Shown one piece after another: positions 23,780 to 35,300 of a stretch of 64,000 nt of DNA (position 1 is the first letter of the stretch; each line of letters opens with the position of its first letter). A model generated the notes under the pieces. It had not been told where the DNA came from. It saw only the letters and a program-made list of their open reading frames with translations, and searched no databases. The stretch is from Sinonovacula constricta (taxonomy: Eukaryota > Mollusca > Bivalvia > Cardiida > Solecurtidae): NCBI GenBank assembly GCA_007844125.1, contig CM017561.1:24109323-24173322 (forward strand), written 5' to 3'. A program made the position numbers and the translations under genes.

Positions 23780-24335
23780 CATTTGAGCTCGTAGGTCTCA
23801 TCAGAAATAAATAAATCACCAAAATGTTGTACGTATAAAGAGTTTAAAACATTACTTAATCCAGGGCGGTATTTATCTCTTTCCATTCCATTCAAGTTCA
23901 AAGAGATGTATGCAAAATTTAGATGCTCCAATCACAATTATGCAATTGAAATTGGACGCCACAATAATATACCACGTAGCGAAAGATTGTGTAACCATTG
24001 TTTAGAAAGATTAAACACACATGTTGTTGAAGATGAATACCATATAATGTTTATCTGTCCCAGATACGATGAACCCAGAAATCAGTTATTTCTTAGTTGG
24101 TATAAAGGGAGTAGAAATAGAATAAATTTTATAAACCTGATGACATCAAATAATGATTTAGTATTGAAACAACTGTGTTATTATGTATATGAAATTATGA
24201 AGGGATGAAGATAAATGTAACGATAATAACATAACTCGTGTTTTGTATAGTTGTATAATTATGTAAATTGTATCATGGGCCTAGGGCCTTTAGGTACAAA
24301 TAAAATTTCTGTTCTGTTCTGTTCTGGTCATCAAC
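23780..24335 (+). mobile_element. 3' end of a LINE, truncated
   Basis: One frame stays open from about 23790 to the tga at 24206-24208 (the ATG at 23906 is internal). It has the C-terminal tail seen in animal non-LTR retrotransposon polyproteins: FKEMYAKFRCSNHNYAIEIG, then a cysteine/histidine cluster CNHC...H and ICPRYDEPR. The 3' end carries 'aaataaaatt' and then the short tandem tail (TTCTG)n at about 24308-24327, an end typical of several LINE clades. Reverse transcriptase and endonuclease parts are absent, so it is 5'-truncated and dead. The clade is not assigned. Confidence 0.8.
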
Positions 24336-24726
24336 ACGTTCTTCTCAGAGGACAGTAAATTCAACGATGATGAATCGGCTTGGTTTTCTAGACCAGATGA
24401 CTGCATCTAGTCTGAGAGTTGTGTGGACCACCGCCTTAAGGAATTAGGCTACAGTTGTTTCGCTAGGTCGGCAAGCATCTGCCAGATCTTTCCAATACTG
24501 CAATGATTGTGGCAGGATATCGCAGCTGGCTTTCACAAAGGCGTGTCTGGCCAATTTTGCCCTTGGGCCGGGTCCTTTTTCTTTCTTTCTATCATGTATG
24601 CAAACTTAATTAGTAAACTGTCGTGCCGCCATCTTTACCTCACATTAACAAGATGAGCAGGAGCTCAGGGACGTTAGGACAACATGCGGTTATGGCTGGA
24701 GTACTTGTTCTAATTAGGGTAGATGT

Positions 24727-24800
24727 CCGTGTATTTACCCTTCTGTGCTTTTAATCCGTCCGTGTATTAACCCTTCTGGGCTTTTAATCCGTCCCCTCTC
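24727..24800. repeat. short direct duplication
   Basis: The phrase 'gtccgtgtatt.acccttctg.gcttttaatcc' occurs twice in tandem. Confidence 0.8.
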
Positions 24801-24888
24801 AGAAGGCCCTGTGTTATTTTCCTTTCTCGACGCCGGATCACGGGGTCCATGGTTCGAACCCCGGTCAGGTCACCGCTAATTTCCTTAA

Positions 24889-25109
24889 AGGGATCTCAAG
24901 AGCCTTATATAAGTGACCCCCCCATTTATTGCCCCACCCAGCATGTGAGGGCATCTGTTTTCTGATAAGCCAGGCTGCCACAGTCTGTAACGATGTGTCT
25001 GTCACACAGGTATTGTTCAAGATCCAAGTGTATGTATGCTATATCTGGGGGTTGAACATAGTCATTCACAGTTTGTAAAGGAAACAGTTGTGAATATACC
25101 AATTACGCA

Positions 25110-25193
<84 letters not shown>

Positions 25194-25705
25194 CTAAAAG
25201 AATGAAAGAAATTACAAAATGTATAAGAAATAACAAAATCAACCAACAAAGTAAGAAAGAAAACAAATAAAGATATATATATATATAAATCTTTATTTGT
25301 TTTCTATATATATATATGAACTAAACTTGTTTTCTATATATATATATATATGAACTAAAAGAATGAAAGAAATTACAAAATGTATAAGAAATAACAAAAT
25401 CAACCAACAAAGTAAGAAAGAAAACAAATAAAGATTTATATATATATATAAATCTTTATTTGTTTTCTATATATATATATGAACTAAACTTGTTTTCTAT
25501 ATATATATATGAACTAAAAGAATGAAAGAAATTACAAAATGTATAAGAAATAACAAAATCAACCAACAAAGTAAGAAAGAAAACAAATAAAGATTTATAT
25601 ATATAAGATCCAAGTGTATGTATGCTATATCTGGGGGTTGAACATAGTCATTCACAGTTTGTAAAGGAAACAGTTGTGAATATACCAATTACGCAATCCA
25701 ATATA

Positions 25706-25738
<33 letters not shown>

Positions 25739-25981
25739 GAACTAAAAGAATGAAAGAAATTACAAAATGTATAAGAAATAACAAAATCAACCAACAAAGT
25801 AAGAAAGAAAACAAATAAAGATTTATATATATATATAAATCTTTATTTGTTTTCTATATATATATATATGAACTAAACTTGTTTTCTATATATATATATG
25901 AACTAAAAGAATGAAAGAAATTACAAAATGTATAAGAAATAACAAAATCAACCAACAAAGTAAGAAAGAAAACAAATAAAG

Positions 25982-26067
<86 letters not shown>

Positions 26068-26072
26068 ATATA

Positions 26073-26116
<44 letters not shown>

Positions 26117-26724
26117 ATTATATATATATATATATATATAAATCTTTATTTGTTTTCTTTCTTACTTTGTTGGTTGATTTTGTTATTTCTTATACATTTT
26201 GTAATTTCTTTCATTCTTTTAGTTCTCATATATATTTTAAGTTATATTTTATTTGGATTTGTAAAATGTAACGAAACGTTTCTAACAAAAGCAATTTAAA
26301 AAGTCATTCATTGTCAGAATAATGTCCTTCAGACTCATTTTAAGTCATTTTGAATACTAAAACTTGTATCTCTCATGTATTTTCAAAATTAAATATTTAG
26401 CTATGAAATAAATACATAATCTTGCAGTTACAAAATTGACACCTAGTAATTAATGCAATAAAGAATTTGTAAGGGATCATATAGTAAACAACCCACATTA
26501 TCACTAACAATAATGTTTGTGGCTTTGTGCAAAACTAGCCTACTGTCTCACATCCATACTAGCAGGTAATTTAGTTTTGCATTAACCCATCAGAGGTATT
26601 ACTGTGACAGATTAGTACTATGTTGGCTAAAGACTCCCTGCAGTGATGACCAGCAATTAGCAGGTCTGGTCATAGCATGTGGGGGCCTGGCTCAGTGGGA
26701 TACCACATTCCTTTCGAGATGCCT
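24889..26724. mobile_element. TTAA-flanked MITE, family T2, expanded copy
   Basis: TTAA at 24885-24888 and 26725-26728; left end AGGGATCTC, right end GAGATGCCT (inverted, one mismatch). The outer arms match the copy at 49938-50782 almost base for base. The centre, 25115-26140, has grown by about 1 kb: repeated copies of an 84-bp block and (AT)n runs. No coding capacity. Confidence 0.88.
25118..26226. repeat. palindromic expansion of 84-bp blocks and (AT)n
   Basis: The block starting 'gaactaaaagaatgaaagaa' and ending 'aaacaaataaagat' occurs at 25191, 25352, 25511, 25739 and 25900 in one orientation and at 26139-26224 in the opposite one. The last orientation is the only one in the sister element at 50206-50295. 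Each copy is joined by TA runs; 25608-25700 is a second partial copy of the element's left arm. Long TA runs lie at 25118-25190 and 25984-26110. Confidence 0.9.
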
Positions 26725-27589
26725 TTAAGCAAAAAATTTACCTCGAATTGTTCCACTTTACCCAGGTGTATAAATGGGTACCTGCGAGGGTTATTCGGGT
26801 CAGTAATATGACTTCCCAGCGCCATGTGTCGGCTGCAATAGTATGCTATTGACGAATATACCCAATGACCAGGGGGTAAACTGTAAAGTTGGCTGAACGA
26901 ACAGTAGCTTGAAAGTAGACTATAACTTGGTATTACCTATTACCTACCTTTCTGTCCTGTTGCAGTTTGCTGTGGTTGTCTCATCACAGTGGCTGTACGA
27001 TGGATTTGTAGCCCATTGTATACCGAATCCAGCCTTTCTCACAGTCGTCTATCTCCCAAACGTCACCAATTTTTCTTGATTAATATTCAAACTTTCCTGA
27101 AAGTCACTGGATAACCAGGATCCTAAGTGTTGTAATTAGTTACTTGTTATAATGGACATATTCAACCTAGTGAAAATCTGTTACATTAAGTATATTGCCT
27201 CGTCTACAGTCAGCAAACCTTCGAGATGAAGCGGAGGTTGATCAGTCACTATTATGTCTATTATGTCTTCCATTTCTGTCAGGAAAGATATACTTTTGGT
27301 TCTGGCAATAGCAGCAGTATGTCTTTTCGGCGCTTCTATCAGAGGCGGATCCAGAAAAGCTTGGTGAGGGGGTGGGGGTGGTGGGTGATGGTGGTGGTGT
27401 GAATCAAGATCCATTTAACTTTATCGCAGTCAATACTATATATATAGATATATACACACAGTAAGGGACCATAGCTTCGATCTAAGCAGGATACAGACAA
27501 AATTTACTTTAAAAGATTAGAATGTTTTAAGCTTACATGTATTTTTTTCACAACTCTACTCTTTTACCTGGTTGGTGTCTGGAAGGGGG

Positions 27590-27705
27590 TGCATCCATCT
27601 CTGCATGGCTTCTTCCTAGCACTTGGGCAACTGATATCCGTGCCTCACCTTTGACAACAACTGCTCCTAACATTCCCCATGTTGGATGTGATGGGAAATC
27701 ATGAC
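27590..27705. repeat. dispersed repeat, second copy
   Basis: Related to 23330-23490; see that entry. Confidence 0.45.
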
Positions 27706-28155
27706 CAAAATCATTTAAACATTTTTAGTAATAATTACTATGTTCCAGACGGCTTTATGAAGTTATAGACATAAGAGATGTATGATATGTCCATCTGTAT
27801 ATGCATTTACCTTAATTTATAATATTTACTATTAACTTTATAGTTAAGTTCTTGAAACCTACGACATACAATATTTCCTCCACCCACCGCCATCCCCACC
27901 GCCCCCCCCCCCCCCCCCTCTTCCCACAAAATATATATCTATTGATCTGTCTATTCACCATTCTCTATGTAACGTTAGTCAGAAAGCGTTATTTGTAAAT
28001 AATTTGACCAACATAGTATAATTTTGTTATTTCTATTTTTAAAATATTTCTGTCAACATCTGTTGAGTCATACAAGTAAGTTTTGGTTTTTATATAGGTT
28101 TACATATACCGTTGTAGTAAGGTTTCCAGCTTCCACGTGCAGGCAGCAAAATCAA

Positions 28156-28165
28156 GTCACGTGAC
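28156..28165. promoter_or_regulatory. isolated perfect CLEAR-type palindrome
   Basis: GTCACGTGAC, with another CACGTG 24 bases upstream at 28132-28137. No gene start is evident nearby, so a function is unproven. Confidence 0.2.
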
Positions 28166-28169
28166 ACTT

Positions 28170-28310
28170 CATAATAATAATAATAACAATTATAATAATT
28201 ATTATAATAATAATAATTATTATTATAATTATTATTATCTTTTATTATTATTATCTTTTATTATTGTTATAACTATTATTATCATTAGTAGTATTATTAG
28301 TATTATTATG
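28170..28310. repeat. AAT/ATT-rich microsatellite
   Basis: Imperfect runs of (ATA), (TTA) and 'ttattatctttta' units. Confidence 0.9.
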
Positions 28311-28702
28311 TTTAACTACAAACTTAATGACTAAATAAAGGAAGTTTCTGGCTGTCGCTCAGGTATAGAATTTTGAAATCCTAACATGTTGCTTTGCAAA
28401 AAGTTGATTGGGTGGGCGGTTAGTTAGTTAAAGTAGTAAGTAAGTTAGTTTTTGCCACCTACTGAGTAAGTACATCAAATAACAGATGTGACCATTTACA
28501 TAAAATGAAAGATCTGGAAGAAACCGAACAAAGGTACTTTAGGACAGTTTTAACAAATTCATTCCAAAGTGTCGACTGTTGTTTAACATAACTAAGATTT
28601 TTTTTCAGCTCCTTCTTTGGCAATATGGACAGTAAACAGTTCCTGATAACAACAATTTTTCGACCCTAGGAAATGTGTCCACACCCCCATCGGCATCCCA
28701 CA

Positions 28703-28806
28703 AAGAAGAAGAAGAAGAAGAAGAAGAAGAAGAAGAAGAAGAAGAAGAAGAAGAAGAAGGAGAAGAAGAAGAAGAAGAAGAAGAAGGAGAAGAAGAAGAA
28801 GAAGAA

Positions 28807-28839
<33 letters not shown>

Positions 28840-28940
28840 GAAGATGAAGAAGAAGAAGAAGATGAAGAAGAAGAAGAAGTGGAAGAAAAGGAAGAAGAAG
28901 AAGAAGCAGAAGAAGAAAAGAAAAATAATAAGAAGAAAAA
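28703..28940. repeat. (GAA)n/(GAT)n microsatellite
   Basis: About 240 bases of purine-rich triplets with a GAT core at 28807-28838. It is open in several frames (poly-E, poly-K) on both strands, which is why long frames appear here; these are not genes. Confidence 0.95.
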
Positions 28941-29278
28941 TACTAATGTCTCCCACTGCAGGCATCTGTAGCTTGTGTTTGGGTCTATTGCAATGTCCGT
29001 AGTCAGACGCTAATAAGAGAGAGAGAATTTAAAAACATAACGCACATTGGTTTGTATGATAATGAATAAATGTCTATCATTTCTGTCACCTAATTATTAA
29101 CATACAAAGGCCTTTAAAGTGAAACAATTTAAAAATCAATACTTTATTCGCTGTTGAAGTTATTTGCAATTCTTGCTTCAATGTATTAATCGTGTTCATT
29201 GGGCAACATGTTTTGTTATACTTTTATTTCACTTCGGATGAAGTTTTAACGATCATACTACTGTTTCCCTATTTTTAC

Positions 29279-29580
29279 CGAACCTGGTAGCGCAATCGGT
29301 AGAGCGTCGGCTCCAGGTATGGGAGGCCCCGGGTTCGAACCCTGGCCGCGACATACCAAAATCTTAAAAATGGTAGTGGTATAGTCCCCATGTTAACGCT
29401 CAAGCAAATGTAAGGGTAGTTCCACGACTGGTTGGCGGGGTGTCAGGATAATGTGACTGGGTGTGGTATCATGTCAGGTGTTCACGGCATACTACATACA
29501 GTGAAGGCAGCATTAAATCTGCTTGTAGTGGACACCGTCCCCGGATATCTGAAATACTATTGTTGGGACGATAAGCAAAC
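29279..29580 (+). mobile_element. tRNA-derived SINE family A, complete copy
   Basis: Head 'gaacctggtagcgcaatcgg' and 'tagagcgtcgg' (A box), 'ccgggttcgaaccctggccg' (B box), then the body shared with 9908-10205 and 43800-44050, ending 'tactattgttgggacgataa'. It is the best-preserved head in the window. The tail runs directly into a minisatellite. Confidence 0.88.
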
Positions 29581-29599
29581 CTATTTCTTATCTACTAAG

Positions 29600-29880
29600 C
29601 TTATGCGTAATGCATCAACGCATAGCTCATGTCTAAAACATATCAACGCATAGCTCATGCCTAAAACATATCAACGCATAGCTAATTATGCACAAAACAA
29701 CATACCAACACATAGATCAACGCATAGCTCATGCCTAAAATATACCAACACATAGCTCATGCCTAAAATATACCAAAACATAGCTCATGCCTAAAATATA
29801 CCAACACATAGCTTATGCCTAAAACATATCAACGCATAGCTAAGTATGCACAAAACATCATACCAACGTGCGTAGTTATT
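29600..29880. repeat. 28-bp minisatellite after SINE-A
   Basis: Unit 'atagctcatgcctaaaatat' + 'accaacac', with insertions; more than eight recognisable units. Weakly related phrases continue to about 30045. Confidence 0.8.
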
Positions 29881-31701
29881 TAAAAATTTGCTGTAAAACA
29901 TCAAATAAGATATACATGTAGCGGTGCTTGAAACATCATATTAACTTAAGCGGATATGCAAAACATCATATTAACTTTAGCTTATGCTTTAAACATCTTA
30001 TCAGCGCATAGCGCATGCGTGAAACCTATTATCAGCGCAAACCTTAAACCATCATTTTAACTAATATATTTTTTGTTTTATTTATTATTAAAAGAAACGT
30101 GATAAAAGATTAAAGGGTCAAAATTGCAGAAAAACTTAAGTTGTTCAAATTGCAATAAGTATTTTTAAATATAGCATATATGTGTTTACGTTCAGTAATA
30201 GTGGCATCTTGGAATAATTCTCAAAAAGTAGTCTTATAACGAAACAAATACCTGTAATAATGATTAAAGTGAAATATTTTACTTTGATATGCACAAAAAG
30301 TCGTTTTCATGAAAAAATCTTATCAAAACTAATTCATTAACATAAAAGCTTATTGCAATTCCGATTTTCTGTCATTCTTGTGTACACTTTATTAACAATT
30401 TCGCAGTTACTTTATTGCAATTTCATTTGAGTTATTGCAAAAAGTGGGTTGTTACGTCACTCCTAACCTGTCAATAGTAGCGCAAATAGATCTGAATATG
30501 GCAATTTGTGTAGCTCAATATCTGCTTTATTTTTGGAATTGTTGTTTTAAGTATGACCTAAGTACAGATGTCATCATACAATATAGAAATAACAATGTGT
30601 TATAAAAATAACAGATGATTGAATCTAGTAATGATTCAGATCTTGTCAGGCCCAGGGGTCGTCTGCGTCGCGGCCCTGGAACGTCCATACCATTCCACTG
30701 GTCCCTTGGTTCTTCAATCGCCGTGTGGGTCCTGACAATCAATCAAGCAATAAATCAAGCAATCAATCAGCAAACTAATCAATCAATAAGCAACAATCAA
30801 ACATCCAATCGGCAAACAATAAATCGGCAAATGAATAAATAAAACAGGAAACCAATAAAGGATTACTGTCCATGGAACAGATCAAAATCTGCTTAATATT
30901 TTTCAAATTTCACATGGAAGAAACGCTTAAGCGAAATAAATTAATAAATAAATCTCCATTTTGTCATCTTGGTAAATTATTGTCAAAATATTCTAGGAAC
31001 GAAGCCTTTTTTTCTTAAACGCAGCAACTATTTTAATCCAAAGAACTTGTCCTATATTCGGAATAAACCGATACTGCTCAAATAATGACTAAAATCATTT
31101 ATCGTCTAAATAAAATATTTATAAATCATGCCATAACATATTACACGGGCGCTGTTTCTTAGTGCCAGGTGGTATGTTACAAACCTTACCCAGGATTTTT
31201 TTCTTACTGAACTTTCTATCCGGAGAGCAACAAAGCTTAATGCAAAAAGATTGATCGTCATTCGAAAAAAAACCCAGCTACACTATTTTTTACTAGAAAC
31301 AAACTAAATGTTAATAAAAATATGTGGCACTGGTGAGGTTTAAATTAACAGACGTTACTAGTCATCTAAATAAAAGGAAGAACAACTACAGTCACGGATT
31401 ATATATTTACCGACACAAGTAATAGTGGACAGGTTGATGAGATAAAGGGACAAAAATTTGATTATCAAGGTAATGTACGAGTAGTTTCCCTTAGAAACGA
31501 ATGCTTCAAATGCTATGTATTCTTTTCATATTTAAAAAAAATGTATACTATGTACAGACGAAAGCAAATAGTCGCTGGAATTATAGTGCGTGTCTTGTTT
31601 TTGTTTTTCGATAAATAAAGGACATTTTTTTATCAATGAGACTCTGTGATATCTATTCTGGCTGGACTGGCGTCAACAAGTAAAGTAAGACAGAAAAAAT
31701 G

Positions 31702-32065
31702 TTAAGAACTATTTTCAATATTCTGATCATTATTAGTTTGATTACCTGTTGGAGGCATTCCTCTAGTCCTTGGAATTTCACCTTGACCTTTGCTTTGCTG
31801 CATTGATCTGAATGTCGTCAGCTGCTCCTTCTCTGTTATTGTGAGTGAGTTAGGAGTGACAATCCTTGGATCATTCAGAGGGAGCGGACCGGATTCTCTC
31901 CCTTTGTACGAGTACGTGCTAGGCGGCGGCACACTAGGTGGTGGAAGGGGCGGGTCTATGGACTTCGAGGAAGCTGGTGTGCGATTCTTGACTTTAGAGG
32001 ATAATCTTGATACTATTGACCTAGATTTGGATGTTTTGGGTTTTAAAAAATCTGGATCGTCGTAT
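31702..32065 (-). CDS. cadherin-like gene exon 10 (terminal)
   Basis: Acceptor gtgttacag before 32065. Encodes YDDPDFLKPKTSKSRSIVSR through the proline-rich segment to GNQTNNDQNIENSS and taa. A possible donor (GTAATC at 31745) lies within; if used, the protein would continue in an exon I could not find. Confidence 0.75.
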
Positions 32066-32289
32066 CTGTAACAAATGTGTTCATAACTTTACATAGAATC
32101 GCTGAAAATAGATATGAAGATTTAACGAACAAAATATAAGGATAGTTATTATAAATAGAAGAAAAGCTACTGCACCGAAAGATGATGTTTTCCGTCAACT
32201 AATTCAGTTATATATTTGACACGTTTAAATACCATACATACTTGTAGCTTTGTTATTTTGGAGAAAAGATAAAGTTTTGTAAAACACAC

Positions 32290-32339
<50 letters not shown>

Positions 32340-35300
32340 CATTAATAAGCACGTTGTAAACATGCTGAAGTTCCTGCAAATATCTGTCAAAATTCGTTCA
32401 GCTTATTGCCATCATAGATTATTTCAAAGCAGACCCTTTGTAAAACTTACCTTTAAAAACCACATATTAGTTAAGTACAGTATCCCCATTAATAACTTAT
32501 TTATGCAGCAAAACTATTTCAAATCATTACAATAAACATTTAAAATATATTGCAAAATTACTACTTATAACTTAAGAAATATTATATTCATATCAAGTCA
32601 GGACAAAACGTTTTCCGATAAGTCGGACCGTGATAACTCGTTCGACTCATTCATCCGCTAATCTCCTAACAATAATGGTGCCGGTCTGGAGAGGTGCCGG
32701 TCTGGAGAGGTGCCGGTCTGAAAGGTGCCGGTCTGGGCAGCGGTGCCTCAAAATTATGGAAAAACAAAAATCGCGGATGTGCGACATCCAAGGCCCCACA
32801 TAGAACATGCACTTTAACCAATTAAATGAATATGCTAAAAAGCAGAATAAATGCTACTTTCATTTATTGCCTTGTTCGTTTTGCTACTGCAAGCTACCAT
32901 TATTTTCTTTAAAATGAAAGCAGCTCTGATAACATAAGAATTCTATAATATAAAGTAAAACATATCGCATCCAACAGCTGCGAATTCCAATGACTGCATG
33001 TTGCATTTAATTGCTCTCTTTATAAATGTTATTTCCACACGAGGCTCGGCTCTTAAATTATGCGGCAATTAAGAAACATCTTTATAAACGAAGAAAAAAG
33101 TAAGTACGTACACAGCCTGTGATGGGGCCTCTGGAATTAAGGGGGCGTCCTTGGCACCCAATAGAGCCTCCCTGGCCCGCATGTACTCTTGATCTCGTTT
33201 TTCGGCCAACTCGATCTCACGCCTGGACTTTTTCGGTCTTCTTCGCACTCTTCCGGGCCGGAGACAGCCACAACAGCGCCACCTAGCAGAGACAGTGTGC
33301 ACGTGTCGTTTTAAAATTGCAATAAGATGATTTTAATCAATAAAACTATCCCTTTTTACCGCCACACAGAAACAAGTAATTTTAAGCTTATTCCGGAATT
33401 GACTGTGACAAAATCGACGGAGACTTCAAACAATTTTCATGGTAGGGGCAAGGAATACTGACCAATTCCAGGCCAGCGGGAAGATTTAATTAAAATATTT
33501 CCTTTGATCACTAGACTACATAAACACACTCTCATTTTTACAAATGTGTTTTTTTTTTCTTTTTGTTTAGAGAATCGGCAGCGTCTCGACTTTCAACATT
33601 AAGTAGTTTGTTTCCACAACAAGCCTAGAAGCCTTAAACATCATGTAATACGTAATACACGTAAATTATAATATACAACACTTGGTTGGCTCGTTGAACG
33701 CGCTGCCAATACTCTAGTAATCTATGGCTTAAAAAGTTGTAACATTTCATACTTGCGTTTAATTGCGACAAAATCGCTTGAAAGTACTATATCGCGGATG
33801 TATATGTCGTATTTTTAAGGCCAGATTCATGCTATATAAAGTCCAGTTTTGTTTATTTTCAAATATAAATATATAAAATGCAGAAAAAATGAGAAAATGT
33901 TATTAATGTAGCTAAAATGTAGCTATTGATTTTTAATTGCATTTGTATAAGTCCATTCTTACAACACATTTACAGGCCAATAACTATATTCGATTGCAAA
34001 TCAATAAAGCCTTATATTTTTAAAAAATCTTAAAGGTGGTATCCAAAAGTTTGCCTGTATCCAATACAAACTAATAACATCGTACCCTTAACCTGGTGAT
34101 ATTTTTCATAACTGCTGCATAAATTTATATTTTGTTGATGCAAAGTCTATTAAAACTGTATCCTCAATTTTCAGACAGCTCAAATCTTGAAACGAATCGC
34201 CCTAGATGTATGTTCTTTCCAAATCTACAAATAAGTAGGATAGGGATTTCAGCTAAAAATAGATATCGACACCAGGCCTGATTATCCGGGTGATAAGAAA
34301 ATGTGTCTCAAAAGCAAGTAGTTGCGTCTTAAACATCAATAAATAGCATTTTCCAGGGGCGTGCCTGGGCGTCTTTTACTCTCACTGTCTAGAACAAAGA
34401 ATTGTCTTAGAAGCAGGAAGAGACAGAAATACGTCAAGTTGGATTGTTGAAAATTGTGTAGAATTAGAAAAAATGTTTAAATTACATGGATTTAAATAAT
34501 AAAGACAGTTAACTGGTAGTGCCTAACCCGGGTTAGGCGACGATTTAAATTCGTTTTTAGGCGTTTTTATTTTTTTAATTTTCGGAAGCAACTGTACGCA
34601 CGTGCGTAAGTGCGTAAGCCCAGGCACGCCACTGTTTTCAGGTAACAATGAATTATTTGTTAATTTGAGAAAAAAAAATTGGTCCAAACTGTCGGATAAC
34701 ACCTTTTAGATATAAAGACAAACTACTATACAAACACTATACTCACGGTGTCTTCTTCCGTTTGCTCAAGTGCTTGATAATCTTACGCCTTTCGTAGTCA
34801 TAGCAACATTTGAGGATACACAAAACACAGCAGAAGATTGTTATCATAAAGACAACGAAACCGAGAGCTGCAATAATAGTTATCGCGCCTGTCGTGCATA
34901 AAAAGCACGGCACAGGTTCAGTATACGTTATAATCGTCGGCTCTTCCACGTAACTGACTGTCAACGTTACAGTGGTTGAACGTGACGGTGTTCCGCGGTC
35001 CGCCACACGAACAGTAACGTAAAACGTCGTATTGTAATCCATCGTGAACGTCGTCGTTATAGAAACGTTACCGTACGCATCCGATCCGAAGAATTGTTTC
35101 GTGTAACCAGTTGTCAGCCCAACCATGGTATAATCCAGCTCCGCATTGACGGTACTGTCTATATCCGAACACTGCAGGTTGAGGATAGTGTCTCCCACTA
35201 TCTGATTATAATGCAGGATAAATGAGGTCTGGGCAGGGCTGCACACTGGGTCATTGTCATTGATGTCAAGAATAGTAATCTGGTAAATAGCGTCATCGTA

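Larger units (their letters stand above)
24820..26960 (+). mobile_element. tRNA-derived SINE split by a TTAA element
   Basis: Left part to 24888 contains the B-box-like 'catggttcgaaccccggtca'. The right part from 26725 continues 'gcaaaaaatttacctcg', 'gttccactttacccaggtgt', 'ataaatgggtacctgcgagg'. The intervening 24889-26724 is a transposon with a TTAA duplication. Removing it and one TTAA rejoins one SINE. The A-box side is not clear. Confidence 0.65.
22900..31700. other. intergenic region between ARL8 and the cadherin-like gene
   Basis: Spans from the ARL8 5' end to the cadherin-like 3' end. It contains a T1 MITE, a LINE tail, a SINE split by a TTAA element, SINE-A, minisatellites and microsatellites, each listed. 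The parts at 26960-27580, 27720-28130, 28310-28670 and 30050-31700 hold nothing recognisable beyond AT-rich sequence and an AATC-rich stretch near 30738-30845. Confidence 0.5.
32066..33111. other. cadherin-like gene intron 9
   Basis: Contains the (CAA)n run at 32284-32339 and a 17-bp repeat at 32675-32740. Nothing else recognised. Confidence 0.6.

Noticed and set aside
28666..29002. Acidic and basic low-complexity proteins
   Set aside because: Translations of the (GAA)n/(GAT)n microsatellite.
34743..34746. tga after KKTP as the end of the cadherin-like protein
   Set aside because: The tga is part of the GTGAGT donor, and the next two exons join in phase.
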